Positions 1 to 9,790 of a DNA stretch of 64,000 bases are shown in pieces; position 1 is the first letter of the stretch; each line of letters begins with the position of its first letter. Location: positions 128,933,669 through 128,997,668 of the forward strand of contig NC_057819.1 in the NCBI RefSeq assembly GCF_910594005.1. The letters run 5' to 3'. The stretch comes from Cervus elaphus (taxonomy: Eukaryota; Chordata; Mammalia; Artiodactyla; Cervidae). Both the position numbers and the translations under genes were made by a program. The notes below the pieces were generated by a model that saw only the letters and a list, made by a program, of their open reading frames with translations, had not been told where the DNA came from and did no database searches.

Positions 1-110
1 GACCAGTTTCATGCTTGTTAATTTCGCTTCAAGCCCAAAGTCCTTCGGGGTATCAGAGGAGGGATCGTTGGACCCATTTCACAGAAGAGAAGAATGTGCC
101 TCTAGCTCAG

Positions 111-178
111 ACTGGGCTCTGGAGCTGAGTTGTCTGCAGCTGGATCCCAAGCATGGGCAAGTTATTTAACATCTCAGG
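111..178 (+). repeat. MIR SINE fragment
   Basis: The segment follows the MIR core-to-tail order: 'ctctggagctgag', then a garbled middle, then 'gggcaagttatttaac'. MIRs are ancient tRNA-derived mammalian SINEs. This copy is short and diverged. Bases 1-110 upstream are unique and show nothing I recognise. Confidence 0.55.
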
Positions 179-180
179 GG

Positions 181-665
181 GTCACGAGCATGGAGCCCTT
201 GTAATAGGATGAGTGCCCTTGTAAAGGGGCTTCCCTGGCCGCTCAGCAGTAAAGAATCCACCTGTGATGCAGAAGATGAAGGAAACCTGGGTATGATCCC
301 TGGGTTGAGAAGATCCCCTGGGGAAGGTCATGGCAACCCACTCCAGTATTCTTGCCTGGAGTATCCCATGGACAGAGAAGCCTGGCGGGCTTCAGTCCAT
401 GGGGTCTCAAAGAGTCGGACACAACTGACGCATGACCCTTGTACAAACAGACCCAAGATGGCTGTGTTGCCCTCTTTCCACCATGCATGGACCCAGCGAG
501 AATTCAGCCACCTACAGCCTGGAAGACAGTCTTCATCGGAACCTGATCACCTTGACACCTGATCTCAGACTTTTGGACTCCAGAACCATGAGAAATAAAT
601 GTATGCTGTTTGTAAGCCACCCAGTCCATGGCACTTTGTTATGGCAGCCTGAGTCAACTAAAACA
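181..665 (+). repeat. MaLR-type LTR (MST/MLT1-like), 3' part, split by a SINE
   Basis: Both flanks of the inserted SINE match the 3' half of an MST-like MaLR LTR: a 'ggagccctt...gggattagtgccctt'-type block before it, and after it a block ending in 'ccagaaccatgagaaataaatg', 'taagccacccagtccatgg' and 'tttgttatggcagcc'. The polyadenylation signal AATAAA is at 594-599. The 5' half is missing. This is a non-autonomous ERVL-MaLR relic with no coding capacity. Confidence 0.75.
226..435 (+). mobile_element. Bov-tA SINE
   Basis: This is a full-length Bov-tA: a tRNA-like head ('ggggcttccctggc...ggtatgatccctggg') and a BovA tail ('caacccactccagtattcttgcctgg' type, ending near 'aaagagtcggacacaactg'). 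It is flanked by a near-perfect target-site duplication, CCCTTGTAAA (216-225) and CCCTTGTACA (436-445). It sits inside the MaLR LTR, so it is the younger insertion. It was mobilised by BovB/L1 machinery and encodes no protein. Confidence 0.92.
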
Positions 666-734
666 GTCAGTGAACATCCTTCATATGCTATGCTGTATAA
701 TCCACAATTTTTTTTCTTTTTGGTTTGAGTCAAG

Positions 735-845
735 GGTACCCACTTTACAGCTGAGAAAAGTGAGGCTCTGAGACATTCATGGACTTGGAAGTCACATGGT
801 ATGTAGCAGAAGCAGGAATCTGAAGAACCAGTTCTGACTAGTTCC
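735..845 (-). repeat. MIR SINE fragment
   Basis: The plus strand reads like the reverse complement of the MIR 3' half: 'cccactttacagctgagaaaagtgaggctctgag', then a block resembling 'ggaagtcacatgg...gcagaagcaggaatctg'. It is a diverged ancient SINE fragment. Confidence 0.6.
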
Positions 846-1333
846 ATATTTAACCTCTACAGGGCAGTATATAGAGTTATACAGTTTAACTCTAGCAAAA
901 GTTAAACTGGTTCAAACCTCCTAAGTTTGAGCTTCTTCTAAACGGCCTCTGCACTGTCATCCTCTCTCCATCTCCTCAGCTAAGGAAATTCCAGCCAGGG
1001 CTCAGGGTTTTAAACACTGGCACGAGGATCTCTTTGCATTTGTATTTTTAAATTTTACAAGTAGTTCTGGATGTCCTGGGGTGGGAGGTCTGTTGCTCAG
1101 AAGGGGTAATTGAGCCCAGGATTGCAGTTCTTTTGAGGGATCTGTGACTTCCATCTTTCACCCTGATGGAACCATCCAGAGCCTTGCACACGGCCGGGTC
1201 TCAATGTGCCCGTCAAAGGATCCTAGTCACAGCTGCCCGGACGACTGAGGGAACCCTCTGAAATGCCCTCAATCCTGCCCCAGAAGCAGCAGGCAAGGCC
1301 AGCTACATAATTTGTAGAGCCTAGTTCAAAATC
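846..1333. other. Unique stretch, nothing recognised
   Basis: This is non-repetitive sequence of average composition. I see no open frame with protein character, no tandem array and no recognisable mobile element. Confidence 0.5.
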
Positions 1334-1340
1334 AAAATGC

Positions 1341-1643
1341 AGGGCTTCCCAGCGCCTCAGTGGTTAAGAATCCACCTGCCAATGCAAGAGATTTGAGTTT
1401 GATCCCTGGTCTGGGAAGATCCCACATGCCAAGAAGCAGCTCAGCCTGTGAGCTGTAACTATTGAACCTGTGCTCTAAAGCCCGGGAGCTGAAACTACTG
1501 AAGCCCACGGGCCCTGGAGCCCATGCTCAGCAACAGGGGAAGCCACCACGATAAGAAGTCTGTGCACAACTAGAGAGCAGCCCACACAGCCACGAAGACC
1601 CAGCACAGCCAAGATGATAAGTGACTAAAATAAAAATAAAATA
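1341..1643 (+). mobile_element. CHR-type tRNA-derived SINE (long form)
   Basis: The copy begins 'agggcttcccagcgcctcag' and continues through 'tggttaagaatccacctgcc' and the repeated 'aactactgaagccc' blocks to 'gaagacccagcacagccaa', ending in an AATAAA-rich tail. That is the layout of the long cetartiodactyl CHR SINE. A short duplication, AAAATGC, flanks it (1334-1340 and 1644-1650). Confidence 0.85.
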
Positions 1644-1713
1644 AAAATGCGGGGCTCCTTGCTCTAAGAGCAGAAGAAAAGCTTTTCCTTCCTATCAGAA
1701 TATTTTTTGTCAC

Positions 1714-2073
1714 TTGAACTGTGGTGCTGGAGAAGACTCCTGAGAGTCCCTTGGATTGCAAGGAGATCCAACCAGTCCATCCTAAAGGAAATCAGTCCTG
1801 AATGTTCATTGGAAGGACTGATGCTGAAGCTGAAACTCCAATACTTTGGCCACTTGATGTGAAGAACTGACTCATTGGGAAAGACCCAGATGCTGGGAAA
1901 GACTGAAGGCAGGAGGAGAAGGGGATGACAGAGGATGAGATGGTTTGATGGCATCACTGACTCAATGCACATGAATTTGAGCAAGCTCTGGGAGTTGGTG
2001 ATGGACAGGGAGGCCTGGCATGCTGCAGTCCATGGGTCACAAAGAGTCAGACACAACGGAGCGACTGAACTGA
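1714..2073 (+). mobile_element. BovB LINE, 5'-truncated 3' end
   Basis: This is about 360 bp of the BovB (RTE clade) 3' end. It contains the degenerate C-terminal coding tail ('ttgaactgtggtgctggaga', 'ggaaggactgatgctgaagc', 'gatgagatggtttgatggc') and the end 'gagcgactgaactga'. Only the extreme reverse-transcriptase C-terminus is present, with disruptions, so it is dead on arrival. The long minus-strand open frame across it (1664-2293) is an antisense shadow. Confidence 0.92.
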
Positions 2074-2764
2074 TGTATAGTGTTGCACTTCCTTGGTGTG
2101 GAAATACTTGTGGGGTGAGAGCTGACACAGGCTTGGGGCTGACCCCACAGTTTGGAGCATGGGGTGCACACATGGGCCCTGGCCCCCGGCCACCCAGGCT
2201 CCCTCCAAGGATGGGAGGGGATGAGAGAGTGGATGACTGAAGATCACCCCCGGGGAAGTGGGGAGGCCAAGGAGGCCCCTCCCCTGAGCCCACTCCGTCG
2301 TCCCATTGAACTTCACTGACAAATGGTAAGTTCCAAGATAGAAGGATTAAGGATTTTAAGATGGGTGCTTCCTAGCATGGACTGCACTGGTCACACACCC
2401 ATGAAGCTGGTCTTGACAGCGAGTCTTGGAGCTCGTGTGCTTCTGCAGGTGCAAACATGTTAACCCTCCTCCCCGGTCACTCACTGGCAGTTGGCATTTC
2501 TCTGCCTGGGCAAGATTCCCTGGATGACGCCCACTGGCTCACTGCCCAGGAGATTCAGTCTCTGGTCTGCTGGAGGTGCAGCTATCTCCAGGCAACACTC
2601 CCGCCCGCCTCCCCCCACACAATGTGTCCCTCCCCGCTCCCTGGTTCTGCCCACGTCTGGGCCTCCTTCAGCTGGAGCATCAGCTGCCGAAGCAGTGGGG
2701 ACCGGCTGGTTCTACATCCCATTTGTGTTGTGTGGGGTGCGGGTGGGGGGAATGAGTGATGAAG
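2074..2764. other. Unique GC-rich stretch
   Basis: The region 2120-2300 is C/G-rich and 2450-2760 is unique. Overlapping short frames occur on both strands but lack splice context or recognisable domains. I see no repeat. Confidence 0.45.
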
Positions 2765-2960
2765 GTGCTAATAAGACGGACTGCTAATTAACTGTGGCAA
2801 GCTGTATAGCTTTACTGGTTTAATGCTGAAAGGAAAAGGCATTTATGGCTTTCTTCCTTCCACCAGCCCTCCTATACAATTATTTCATCTGCTGCAGAAA
2901 ATGCACAGATCACTGATAATTGTTAAATCTGATCATCATAGGCCTGCAAGCTCCAGGCAG
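2765..2960. promoter_or_regulatory. Candidate conserved noncoding element (AT-rich island)
   Basis: This is an AT-rich unique island inside GC-rich DNA. It has a TAATTA homeodomain core at 2785-2790, further AT-rich runs such as 'gataattgttaaatc', and no repeat identity. The composition resembles vertebrate developmental enhancers. Function and conservation are inferred, not shown. Confidence 0.3.
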
Positions 2961-3171
2961 CCTGCTCAGCACATTCCTGGCTCCCGACCTGCACCATCAA
3001 GTTCAGGGAGCAGATGGCAGGCAAAGGGGAGGGTGACGACCCCTGTTCCTCAGGGGATGGGAGAAGACCAGACCCATTCCCACGATGTACCTCCTGTCCT
3101 GACTCCTGCTTCCCTGTGCAAAATACTATTTAATCTCCCCAGGTCCTTTGTGTGTGTATTTGTTGTTTTTT

Positions 3172-3508
3172 TTGTTCAGTTGCTAAGCTGTGCCCGACTC
3201 TTTGCGACCCCTGGACTGCAGCATGCAGTGGAGGCAGGCATGCAGTGGAGGCAGGCTGTCCTCCACTATCTCCCTGAGTTTGCTCAAACTCAAGTCCACT
3301 GAGTTGGTGATGCCATCCAACCATCAAACTCTGTTGCTCTCTTCTCCTCCTGCCTTCAATCTTTCCCAGCATCAGGGTCTTTTCCAATGAAAAAGACCAG
3401 GTCTTCACATCAGCTGGCCAAAGGACTGGAGCTTCAGCATCAGTCCTTCCAATGAATATTTAGGGTTGATTTCCTTTAGGATGGACTGGTTTGATCTCCT
3501 TGCTGTCC
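3172..3508 (-). mobile_element. BovB LINE, 5'-truncated, minus strand
   Basis: The plus strand starts 'ttgttcagttgctaagctg', the reverse complement of the BovB 3' terminus, and runs through 'catcagtccttccaatgaat' and 'ttcctttaggatggactgg'. About 340 bp are kept. A 17-bp segment near the 3' end is duplicated in tandem (3221-3237 and 3238-3254). Non-coding remnant. Confidence 0.9.
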
Positions 3509-3887
3509 TTAACAGAGGCCAGCGAAAGCTGTCACTGTGGGAGAGGGTGCCTGCCAGATGTGGCTATTGTGAAGCTGCAGCCCTGCAGGTAGAGAGCAGG
3601 GGAGAAACAAGCCTGCTTTCTCTCTTCCTGTCTCCCATCTCCAGCCAGGGCTCCTCTTGGCTGAAGCCAGCAGGCACCTGAGGACAGCTCCTGGCGTCCG
3701 AGTTGGGCGGAGCAAGTGGAGAACTGATGTGGAGGTTGATGGAATTGGATCAGAGATTATAGATGCTTTCTCAGTGAATGGTCAGGGGCCTCAGAAATGG
3801 ATGGGGTGACTCAAAGAAGACTCCAGACTATGAGAGTCTCTATTTGGTGCCTGGGCAGACAGATACAGGGTGGATGGAGCTCAGGGT
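3509..3887. other. Unique stretch, nothing recognised
   Basis: This is non-repetitive sequence between a BovB copy and a DNA-transposon relic. I see no gene-like signal. Confidence 0.4.
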
Positions 3888-4062
3888 TGTCTTAACCTGC
3901 ACCTGTCAAACTGTACCGTAAATATTCATACAAATCCCCTCCCCCCACCCAGGGATCTTGTTAAAATGAAGATTTTGACTCAGCAGGTTGGAAGTGGGGT
4001 GTATTTTTTTCTAAGAAGATCCCAGGTAATGCCTCTACAGCTGGTCTTGGACGGCACATTGA
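3888..4062. repeat. MER5A-like hAT DNA transposon relic
   Basis: The segment resembles the near-palindromic MER5A non-autonomous element: 'cttaacctgcacctg', then 'gggatcttgttaaaatgaag', then 'tcccaggtaatgcc'. The orientation is ambiguous because the family is close to palindromic. Confidence 0.6.
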
Positions 4063-4254
4063 CTAGCCAGCCTAGCCAGTGCAGGCCTTCCCCTGTGATC
4101 ACGTGTCCCTCACAGGGGCTGGGTGGTCAGACCGTCCTGGTCATCCATTTCCATCTGTCCTGTCCTCCCTTGCCCTTTGTCCATCTGTTTATCATTTTGG
4201 AATGCCTCTGAAAGTCCTCTGTCTCCCTCCACCTCATGAGAGGATAGATAAAAG

Positions 4255-4460
4255 CATTACTTACCATCTGGCCAGAAATCAACTCCTGTAAGACAGCCTG
4301 ACCTGGGGTAACTGACGAAGAGAAAACTTAAATTGGCTCCAATTAACACAAACAAATTGGTTCGACATCCTTGCAATTATCAGTTTTCCCTTCTCACCCT
4401 GAATCTGCGGTTCATTTCTCAACTTGTCAAAGAAATGCCCAGAAGGGGGTTTTAAAAGGT
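4255..4460. promoter_or_regulatory. Candidate conserved noncoding element
   Basis: This AT-rich unique island carries CAATTA at 4340-4345 and CAATTAT at 4374-4380, plus repeated 'aaattgg' motifs around 4330 and 4353. It differs sharply in composition from its flanks and matches no repeat I know. An enhancer role is inference. Confidence 0.3.
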
Positions 4461-4816
4461 TGGTGGCCCCCGCTAGTGTTGGTGGGCTCTGGGGGTCCAT
4501 GGCTCCCAGTTCCTTTGCAGTGCAGGGTCTGGGGTAGGTAGGGAGTGGCCACTTCCTGGGCCTTTGCCACGTGCTGGACTCCATGCGATCAGGGACACAG
4601 TGACACGGTTACTGGCCCCACCCGCTCTCTGCGGAGGCACTAGTTGCCCATTTCTGAGGAGGAGGAAACGGAAACTTGGCTGGGAGTTCTGGCAAAGCTA
4701 GACTTGGTTTTGCGACTGGTTCCAAAATCAATGGGTTTTGTTCACTCACACATATGGCTTCCAAGTAGGACCAAGAGTAGGGAGAGAGGGATGAGGCAGC
4801 GCCTTTGGGTGCTAGA
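4461..4816. other. Unique stretch, nothing recognised
   Basis: GC-moderate sequence upstream of a SINE cluster. Frames here read into the SINE and have no protein character. Confidence 0.4.
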
Positions 4817-4828
4817 TTTAAGGGGGGG

Positions 4829-5018
4829 CTTCCCTGGTGGCTTAGCTGGTGAAGAATCTGCCTGCAATATGGGAGACCTAGGTTTGATCCCTGGGTCGGG
4901 AAGATCCCCTGGAGAAGGGAAAGGCTAGCCACTCCAGTATTCTGGCCTGGAGAATTCCATGGAGTGTAGTCCATGGGGTCACAAAGAGTCGGACACGACT
5001 GAGTGACTTTCACTTCAC
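4829..5018 (+). mobile_element. Bov-tA SINE
   Basis: Head 'cttccctggtggcttagc' and tail 'caaagagtcggacacgactg' are present, with a short internal deletion in the BovA part. A perfect 12-bp target-site duplication, TTTAAGGGGGGG, lies at 4817-4828 and 5019-5030. Confidence 0.93.
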
Positions 5019-5078
5019 TTTAAGGGGGGGAGGTCAAAACTCGGTCTTACCAAGACAGATGATATATCTATACCTATG

Positions 5079-5300
5079 TGTGTGTGTGCTAAGTCGCTTC
5101 AGTCGTGTCCAACTCTGCGACCCCATGGACTGTAGCCTGCCAGGCTCCTCTGTTCAGGGGATTCTCCAGGCAAGAATACTGGAGTGGGTTGCCATTTCCT
5201 TCTCCAAGGAATCTTCCCGACCCAGGGATTGAACCCATAGTTCTTATGTTTCCTGTCTTGGCGGATGGGTTCTTTACCACTAGCACCACTGGGAAGCCCT
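5079..5300 (-). mobile_element. Bov-tA SINE with TG tail
   Basis: The plus strand carries the reverse complement of a full Bov-tA, from 'gctaagtcgcttcagtcgtg' to 'accactgggaagccct'. A (TG)n run at the 5' side (5079-5088) is its tail. A 15-bp duplication with one mismatch flanks it (5064-5078 and 5301-5315). Confidence 0.93.
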
Positions 5301-5361
5301 ATATCTATATCTATGTCTATATATTCATCTATTGACCACCCTGCAAGGAACATGGAGGCTT

Positions 5362-5442
5362 AGATCTCCAACCAGAGATCATACCCTCCCCTCCTGCAGT
5401 GGAAGTGTGGATTCTTAACCACTGGACCGCCAGGGAAGTCCC
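5362..5442 (-). mobile_element. CHR-type SINE, truncated
   Basis: 'attcttaaccactggaccgc' followed by 'cagggaagtccc' is the reverse complement of the CHR SINE head. Only about 80 bp are kept. Confidence 0.75.
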
Positions 5443-5839
5443 AAGATGCATAATATTTTAAACAATAAAAATTAATGCAAAATATTCATGATGAAAAAAT
5501 CATCCACATTTCAAATAAGAACAGGATCTAGTAGGGCTGGGATGAGGGACAGCAGAGTGAGGCCTGGATTTAACGTTTGTGTGTTTTGTTCACTGTGGAT
5601 TTTCAGATCAGGCCCATTCTACACAGGTGTGGAATCGGATTCTCCTTGTTTCAGCACCTGTAAATGAAGACACAAAGGCTTTCCTCCAAGGTGTGCAAAG
5701 AACACGGCCCCAAAGAGCAGGTCCTAAAAAACTCTCCCTTTCTTTCCTTTCCTCTTCGTGACTACCAGCCCCATCTGGTTTTCTTTCCTGCCTCTAAGAT
5801 GTTTAAAACTTAGTTACCACTCATGCCTGTGAGAAAACT
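5443..5839. other. Unique stretch, nothing recognised
   Basis: AT-rich at 5443-5520, then mixed. I see no open frame with protein character and no repeat. Confidence 0.4.
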
Positions 5840-5948
5840 CTTTTTTTTTTTTTTTTGGTGGGATCTTAGTTCCCCCATCAGGAGTTGAATCCAGGTCCTT
5901 GGCAGTGAAAGTATCAAGTACTAACCACTAGCCCTCCAGGGAATTCCC
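5840..5948 (-). mobile_element. CHR-type SINE (short form)
   Basis: A run of 16 T (5841-5856) is followed by 'ggtgggatcttagttccccc' and ends in 'ccagggaattccc', the reverse complement of a short CHR SINE with its poly(A). Confidence 0.85.
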
Positions 5949-6666
5949 AAGATCACTCATCTTTTAGCAAGGATGCTCCATGTATCTGATAATGAGGTCC
6001 TCAGCAATCTTATCTCTCAGGGAGACAGGCCTGGGAGATGGACTGAGTTTTTTGAGTGCCCCCTTAAATTTCGAGCTGGAGGCTTGCTTCACTCTAGCCC
6101 TGGGCCTTCTTCAAGCGCTTAAGAAAATCTTTACCTCTCATCCTCCCACCTTCTTCCCTCCCTCCCCAGCTCGCTCACCCTGGTGGAACCTCAGGGAAGG
6201 GGAGCCCACTCCCCCTCTGTGCTCAGAGGCTAAGGGGTCTGGGGAGAAGGGTGTGTGCAGTGTGGGAGGGGAGAGGATGCCAGTCCCTGTTCATGTTGAG
6301 ATGATCCCTTGCTGCCCCTTTCCAGACGAGAAGCTGGGACGCTTAAATGTCAGTCATCTTTGAATGATGGAATTCTTAACAGCAGTAGAGGGCAGGGGTG
6401 GGTGGGGATGGGGAGGCAGGAGGTGGTGATGGTAGAGATCTAGAATGGCCCTCTTCTCTGGTTCAGGGGACAAGCAGTGGGCAGGGCGCCCGGAGGTCTG
6501 CCATGCTCCTGGCACCGGGTGAGAGAAAAGTGTAGGATGGCATGGGCTGTCTGGACCCCTCTGCCCTCCTGGGCATGGACCTGACGTGTTGTAGGAGGGC
6601 CACCTGGCCTTGCTCTTTGCCACGTGCCGACTGTTCCCCAGGCCTGGGAGCTGCCTTCGGAAGGAT
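5949..6666. other. Unique stretch, nothing recognised
   Basis: Mixed, partly C-rich sequence. I find no repeat family and no supported exon. Confidence 0.4.
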
Positions 6667-6842
6667 GTCCCCTGCCGCTGAGCATTATGGGACTGAGCAT
6701 CACCTCCCCGGCTCCCGGGTATCCCCTGCCGCTGAGCATTCTGGGACTGAGCATCGCTCCCACTCCCGGGTATCCCCTGCCGCTGAGCATTCTGGGATTG
6801 AGCATCACCCCCCTCGCCCCCTGGTGTCCCCTGTCGCTGAGC
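6667..6842. repeat. Minisatellite, 54-bp unit, about 3.3 copies
   Basis: Copies start at 6667, 6721, 6772 and (partial) 6826, giving units of 54, 51 and 54 bp. Each carries 'cccctg(c/t)cgctgagc', and the first three continue 'att(a/c)tggga(c/t)tgagcatc'. The array is locally open on both strands because the unit length is a multiple of three. This inflates open frames (notably minus-strand 6440-7168), which I do not regard as genes. Confidence 0.9.
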
Positions 6843-7215
6843 GGAGAGGAAGAACCACAGGCTTCTCTCCTCTCAAGAGTGTGAAGATTAATTAGGTGAA
6901 TCTGGAAATGAGGAGTGTAGCGCTTTTCGCTCCAGGTTCCTCCTCCGGGGAGGAGACCTTCCAACGGAGTGGAGAGGATTCCTGGACCATCGGTCCTGGG
7001 AGGAGCCTGTGCCTCTCTCCTGCCTAGCCCTCTTCTGACCCCCAGACCCAGGGTGTCCCCTCCCCTCTGCCCCCTCCCTCTGAAAATCAATTTCAGCAGG
7101 GAAAGGACCAAGGCTATTACAGTTAACACCACTCCGCCTGGAGTCGCTGGGTCTTTGCTATTCATCATTCCTAATTAATTAAAAAGTAATTACTTATGGA
7201 TCTGACTTTCATTAT
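6843..7215. promoter_or_regulatory. Candidate conserved noncoding element with clustered TAATTA
   Basis: Unique sequence with 'agattaattagg' near 6887, then a block at 7081-7215 with TAATTAATTA (7172-7181) and TAATTA (7187-7192) within 25 bp. There is no repeat identity. Dense homeodomain cores in an AT-rich island suggest an enhancer. This is inference from composition only. Confidence 0.4.
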
Positions 7216-7476
7216 TTACACCCCCCGGGCTGTGAGGATATTACTTTCCTTGGTCCCTCTGGTACCCTGAGCTGCTCTGGCGCCAGCAGCTGCAGTGCCA
7301 AGCCTGGCAAAGGCCAATGGCACGCGGGCATCCTAGTTAGGGGCTGGGGTTTTAGTCCCCTCGGAGGCCAGATGGGCCTCAGGGATCTGCAGCACCTTCT
7401 GAGAGCCCAAGAGGGGACTTGAGGAGCTGGAGTAGCTCTGGTCTGCTCGCCCCGGCAGGCTAACTTTCTCAAGATG

Positions 7477-7698
7477 GGCAGTGTGCATGCATGCTAAGTC
7501 GCCTCAGTCGTGTTCGACTCTTTGTGACCCCGTGGACTGTAGTCCACCAGGCTCCTCTGTCCATGGGATTCTCCAGGCAAGGAGTGGGTTGCCATGCTCT
7601 GCTCCAGGGGATCTTTCTGACCCAGGGATTGAACCTGCGTCTCCTGTGGCTCCTGCATTGAAGGTGGATTCTCTACCACTGAGCCATCGGGGAAGCTA
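7477..7698 (-). mobile_element. Bov-tA SINE
   Basis: The reverse complement runs from 'atgctaagtcgcctcagtcg' to 'gagccatcggggaagct'. A 10-bp duplication, TCTCAAGATG/TCTCAAAATG, flanks it (7467-7476 and 7699-7708). Bases 7216-7466 upstream are unique with no recognised feature. Confidence 0.9.
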
Positions 7699-7744
7699 TC
7701 TCAAAATGAGAACAACCTCCGAAGCTTCACTACTCAACAGGTAG

Positions 7745-7890
7745 TCACAGATTAGGACCCTCAGCATCACCTGACTGCTCATCAGACGTGCAGACCCTCA
7801 GTCCCCACTCCATACCCGCCGAACCGGAATCTGCATTCTCACAACATCCCGGGGGTGTTCCGGTGCACATTCCAGTGTGAGAGGTGGGCC
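7745..7890. repeat. MER5A-like hAT relic
   Basis: The segment has MER5-type phrases: 'cctcagcatcacctg', 'accggaatctgcattctcac' and 'gtgcacattccagtgtgag'. It is degenerate and non-autonomous. Confidence 0.5.
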
Positions 7891-8365
7891 CCAGTGGACC
7901 GAGAGCAAAGCTTGTCTGTGACAACTCTCCCTGGCGCTGCATGCATGGTGTGGTTCCGTGTCACCCCCACCCAACCTGTGACTTGGGTTCCTGCCCCCCT
8001 CGCTCCCCTCCACTAGGAGGAGGGGTAAGCTCGTAGCACCCCCAGTTCTGATCTGTGTGCCAAGCCCCTCCCGCCCCCCGACTCCCCAACCCAGGTCCTC
8101 AGTGAGCTAACTCTTCACCTAGGGCAGTTGTTGCCAGGACAGATGGGGATGAATTATATGAAAGTGTTTTGGAAGCTGTAAGTGGCAGTTGAAATGGCAT
8201 CAGAATAAATTTTCAGCCGGCCCGTGTCTGTCAGCCAGCCTCCCAGACTGTCTCCCACAGCTCTGTCCTTTTCCATTGCTTTCCTGCCCTCCACGTGTAT
8301 TTGTTGGGGTTCTGTCTGCTCCCTCCTGTCTATACGTGTACATTACGGGAAACGTATCTGTGCTG
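7891..8365. other. Unique stretch, nothing recognised
   Basis: C-rich at 7960-8090. No repeat or gene signal was identified. Confidence 0.4.
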
Positions 8366-8573
8366 TCTCTCCATTCATGTGCGACTCTTTGCGACCCCGT
8401 GGACTGTAGCCCGCTGGGCTCCTCTGCCCAAGGGGTTCTCCAGGCAAGAATCCCGGAGTGGGTTGCCACGCCCCCTCCAGCGGATCTTCCCGACCCAGGG
8501 TTCGAACCCATGTTCCTTTTGTCTCCTGCATTGGCAGGCGGGTTCTTTACCACTTGCGCCACCTGGGAAGCCC
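8366..8573 (-). mobile_element. Bov-tA SINE
   Basis: The plus strand shows 'tgcgactctttgcgaccccg' through 'gccacctgggaagccc', a full reverse-complement Bov-tA with several CpGs still intact. No clear target-site duplication is visible. Confidence 0.9.
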
Positions 8574-9311
8574 TAATCTGGCAAATGCATCGGGGTTAAT
8601 TCCTCGTGAATGCGGGGCCGGCACATTCCCCTCCTGAACCTGTAACAGAGTTGTAAGAGCACTTGACACATGGCGTTTTCTCTCTCTCGAGGCTTGCGGA
8701 GTGTGCAGACGTGGACAAGTGACTGCTCTGAGCGTCAGTTAGCTCGCTGCCAGACGCGGATGTCTCCGAGGGCAGAGTTGCTGTGAGGCATCAGTGGGCA
8801 CACACCACTCATGCATTATGGTCGTCACCTCAATCTCAGGCTTGGCTTTGGAGCCCCCGGGAGCCGGCCAGGGCATGCCCGGGCCCAGGGAGACACCTGG
8901 GGAAGATCTGATCATTTCCCACATTTCTAGCCAGGGCTGTGTGGGCAGAAATGGGCACTCTAGGGACACGGAGGCTAGGCTGGGGGCATCTAGGGTGCTG
9001 TGGGTTTCTCTAGCTGAGAAGCAGACAGAGGAGTCCTGAGTAACGGGCTTGGGCTTCGGGATGGTGGCCAGACCTTCCAGGCTGCTCCCTTGGAGGCGTC
9101 TACCACTTGGGGGCTTGGGGCCATGGAGGCCACGTGTGCGAAGGCAGGAGGTTCTGATCGTGCGGCTTCCTGCCTTGTTCAGGAACTCTGAACGTGTTTT
9201 AGGGGTCAGTCCTGCCAGACTCTGGCAGGACACCGGCCACATCAGGGGGTCCTGGTGAATCTGCCCTGATGTTTAACCGTGCACAAGAGACACCCAGAAC
9301 AAGAGCCGGGG
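8574..9311. other. Unique GC-rich stretch
   Basis: Non-repetitive GC-rich sequence. Frames exist on both strands but they mirror each other and have no recognised domain. Confidence 0.4.
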
Positions 9312-9395
9312 AGTGGCGGTGGGATGGGAGGTGAGGGGGGCGGGCCTGGAAAGGCGAGGGTGGAAGGAAGCGGAGTGGGGTGTCGGGGAGGGGCC
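9312..9395 (+). other. G-rich tract, possible G-quadruplex
   Basis: The plus strand has many closely spaced runs of three or more G, including GGGATGGGAGG and GAGGGGGGCGGG followed by GTGGGG and CGGGGAGGGG. The order satisfies the usual four-run quadruplex pattern. Structure formation is not shown. Confidence 0.4.
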
Positions 9396-9639
9396 GGTGC
9401 AAGCGAGGAAAGACAGTCACGCTCTGGGTGATCCCGGCTGTTCGGGGGAAGCAGGTCTGGAGCGCTGGGTCTGCAGGTCTCTGAGAGGAGACGCGGTAAT
9501 GGCCACCCTTGGCAGGGCCCCGGCCCTTTGCCCGCTGCCTCTCCGAACTCCAGAGAAATTTTCAGCCGTCGCTGGCCTGGGCAAGCTGCATCTGGGGCCA
9601 CCATACCTGCCGGCTCCCAGTTCTGCAGAGGGAGCCCCA

Positions 9640-9790
9640 TCTCCCCACCCGACAGTTTCTCATGTCGTTTCTTTCCCCAATGACACACGGCAGGCTAATG
9701 TATTGCAGTATTAATTGGTGTGCTGTTTTCCCTGCCGTGGAGGCGTCAGGCCGTCTGGAGCGATTTGGTTTGGTTCTCTGTACTGCAGGG
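9640..9790. promoter_or_regulatory. Candidate conserved noncoding element
   Basis: A unique island with TAATTG at 9712-9717, 'ggctaatgtattgcag' and a short A/T-rich core within GC-rich DNA. Enhancer-like composition only. Confidence 0.3.

Noticed and set aside
226..300. tRNA genes suggested by tRNA-like SINE heads
   Set aside because: The Bov-tA and CHR heads derive from tRNA but are diverged and fused to SINE tails. None folds as an intact tRNA by inspection.
594..599. Gene poly(A) signal
   Set aside because: The AATAAA belongs to the MaLR LTR 3' part.
1664..2293. 209-codon minus-strand frame
   Set aside because: Antisense reading of a BovB 3' end plus flanking GC-rich DNA.
6440..7168. 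242-codon minus-strand frame with internal repeats
   Set aside because: The repeats are the 54-bp minisatellite. The rest is C-rich unique DNA and the putative enhancer block.
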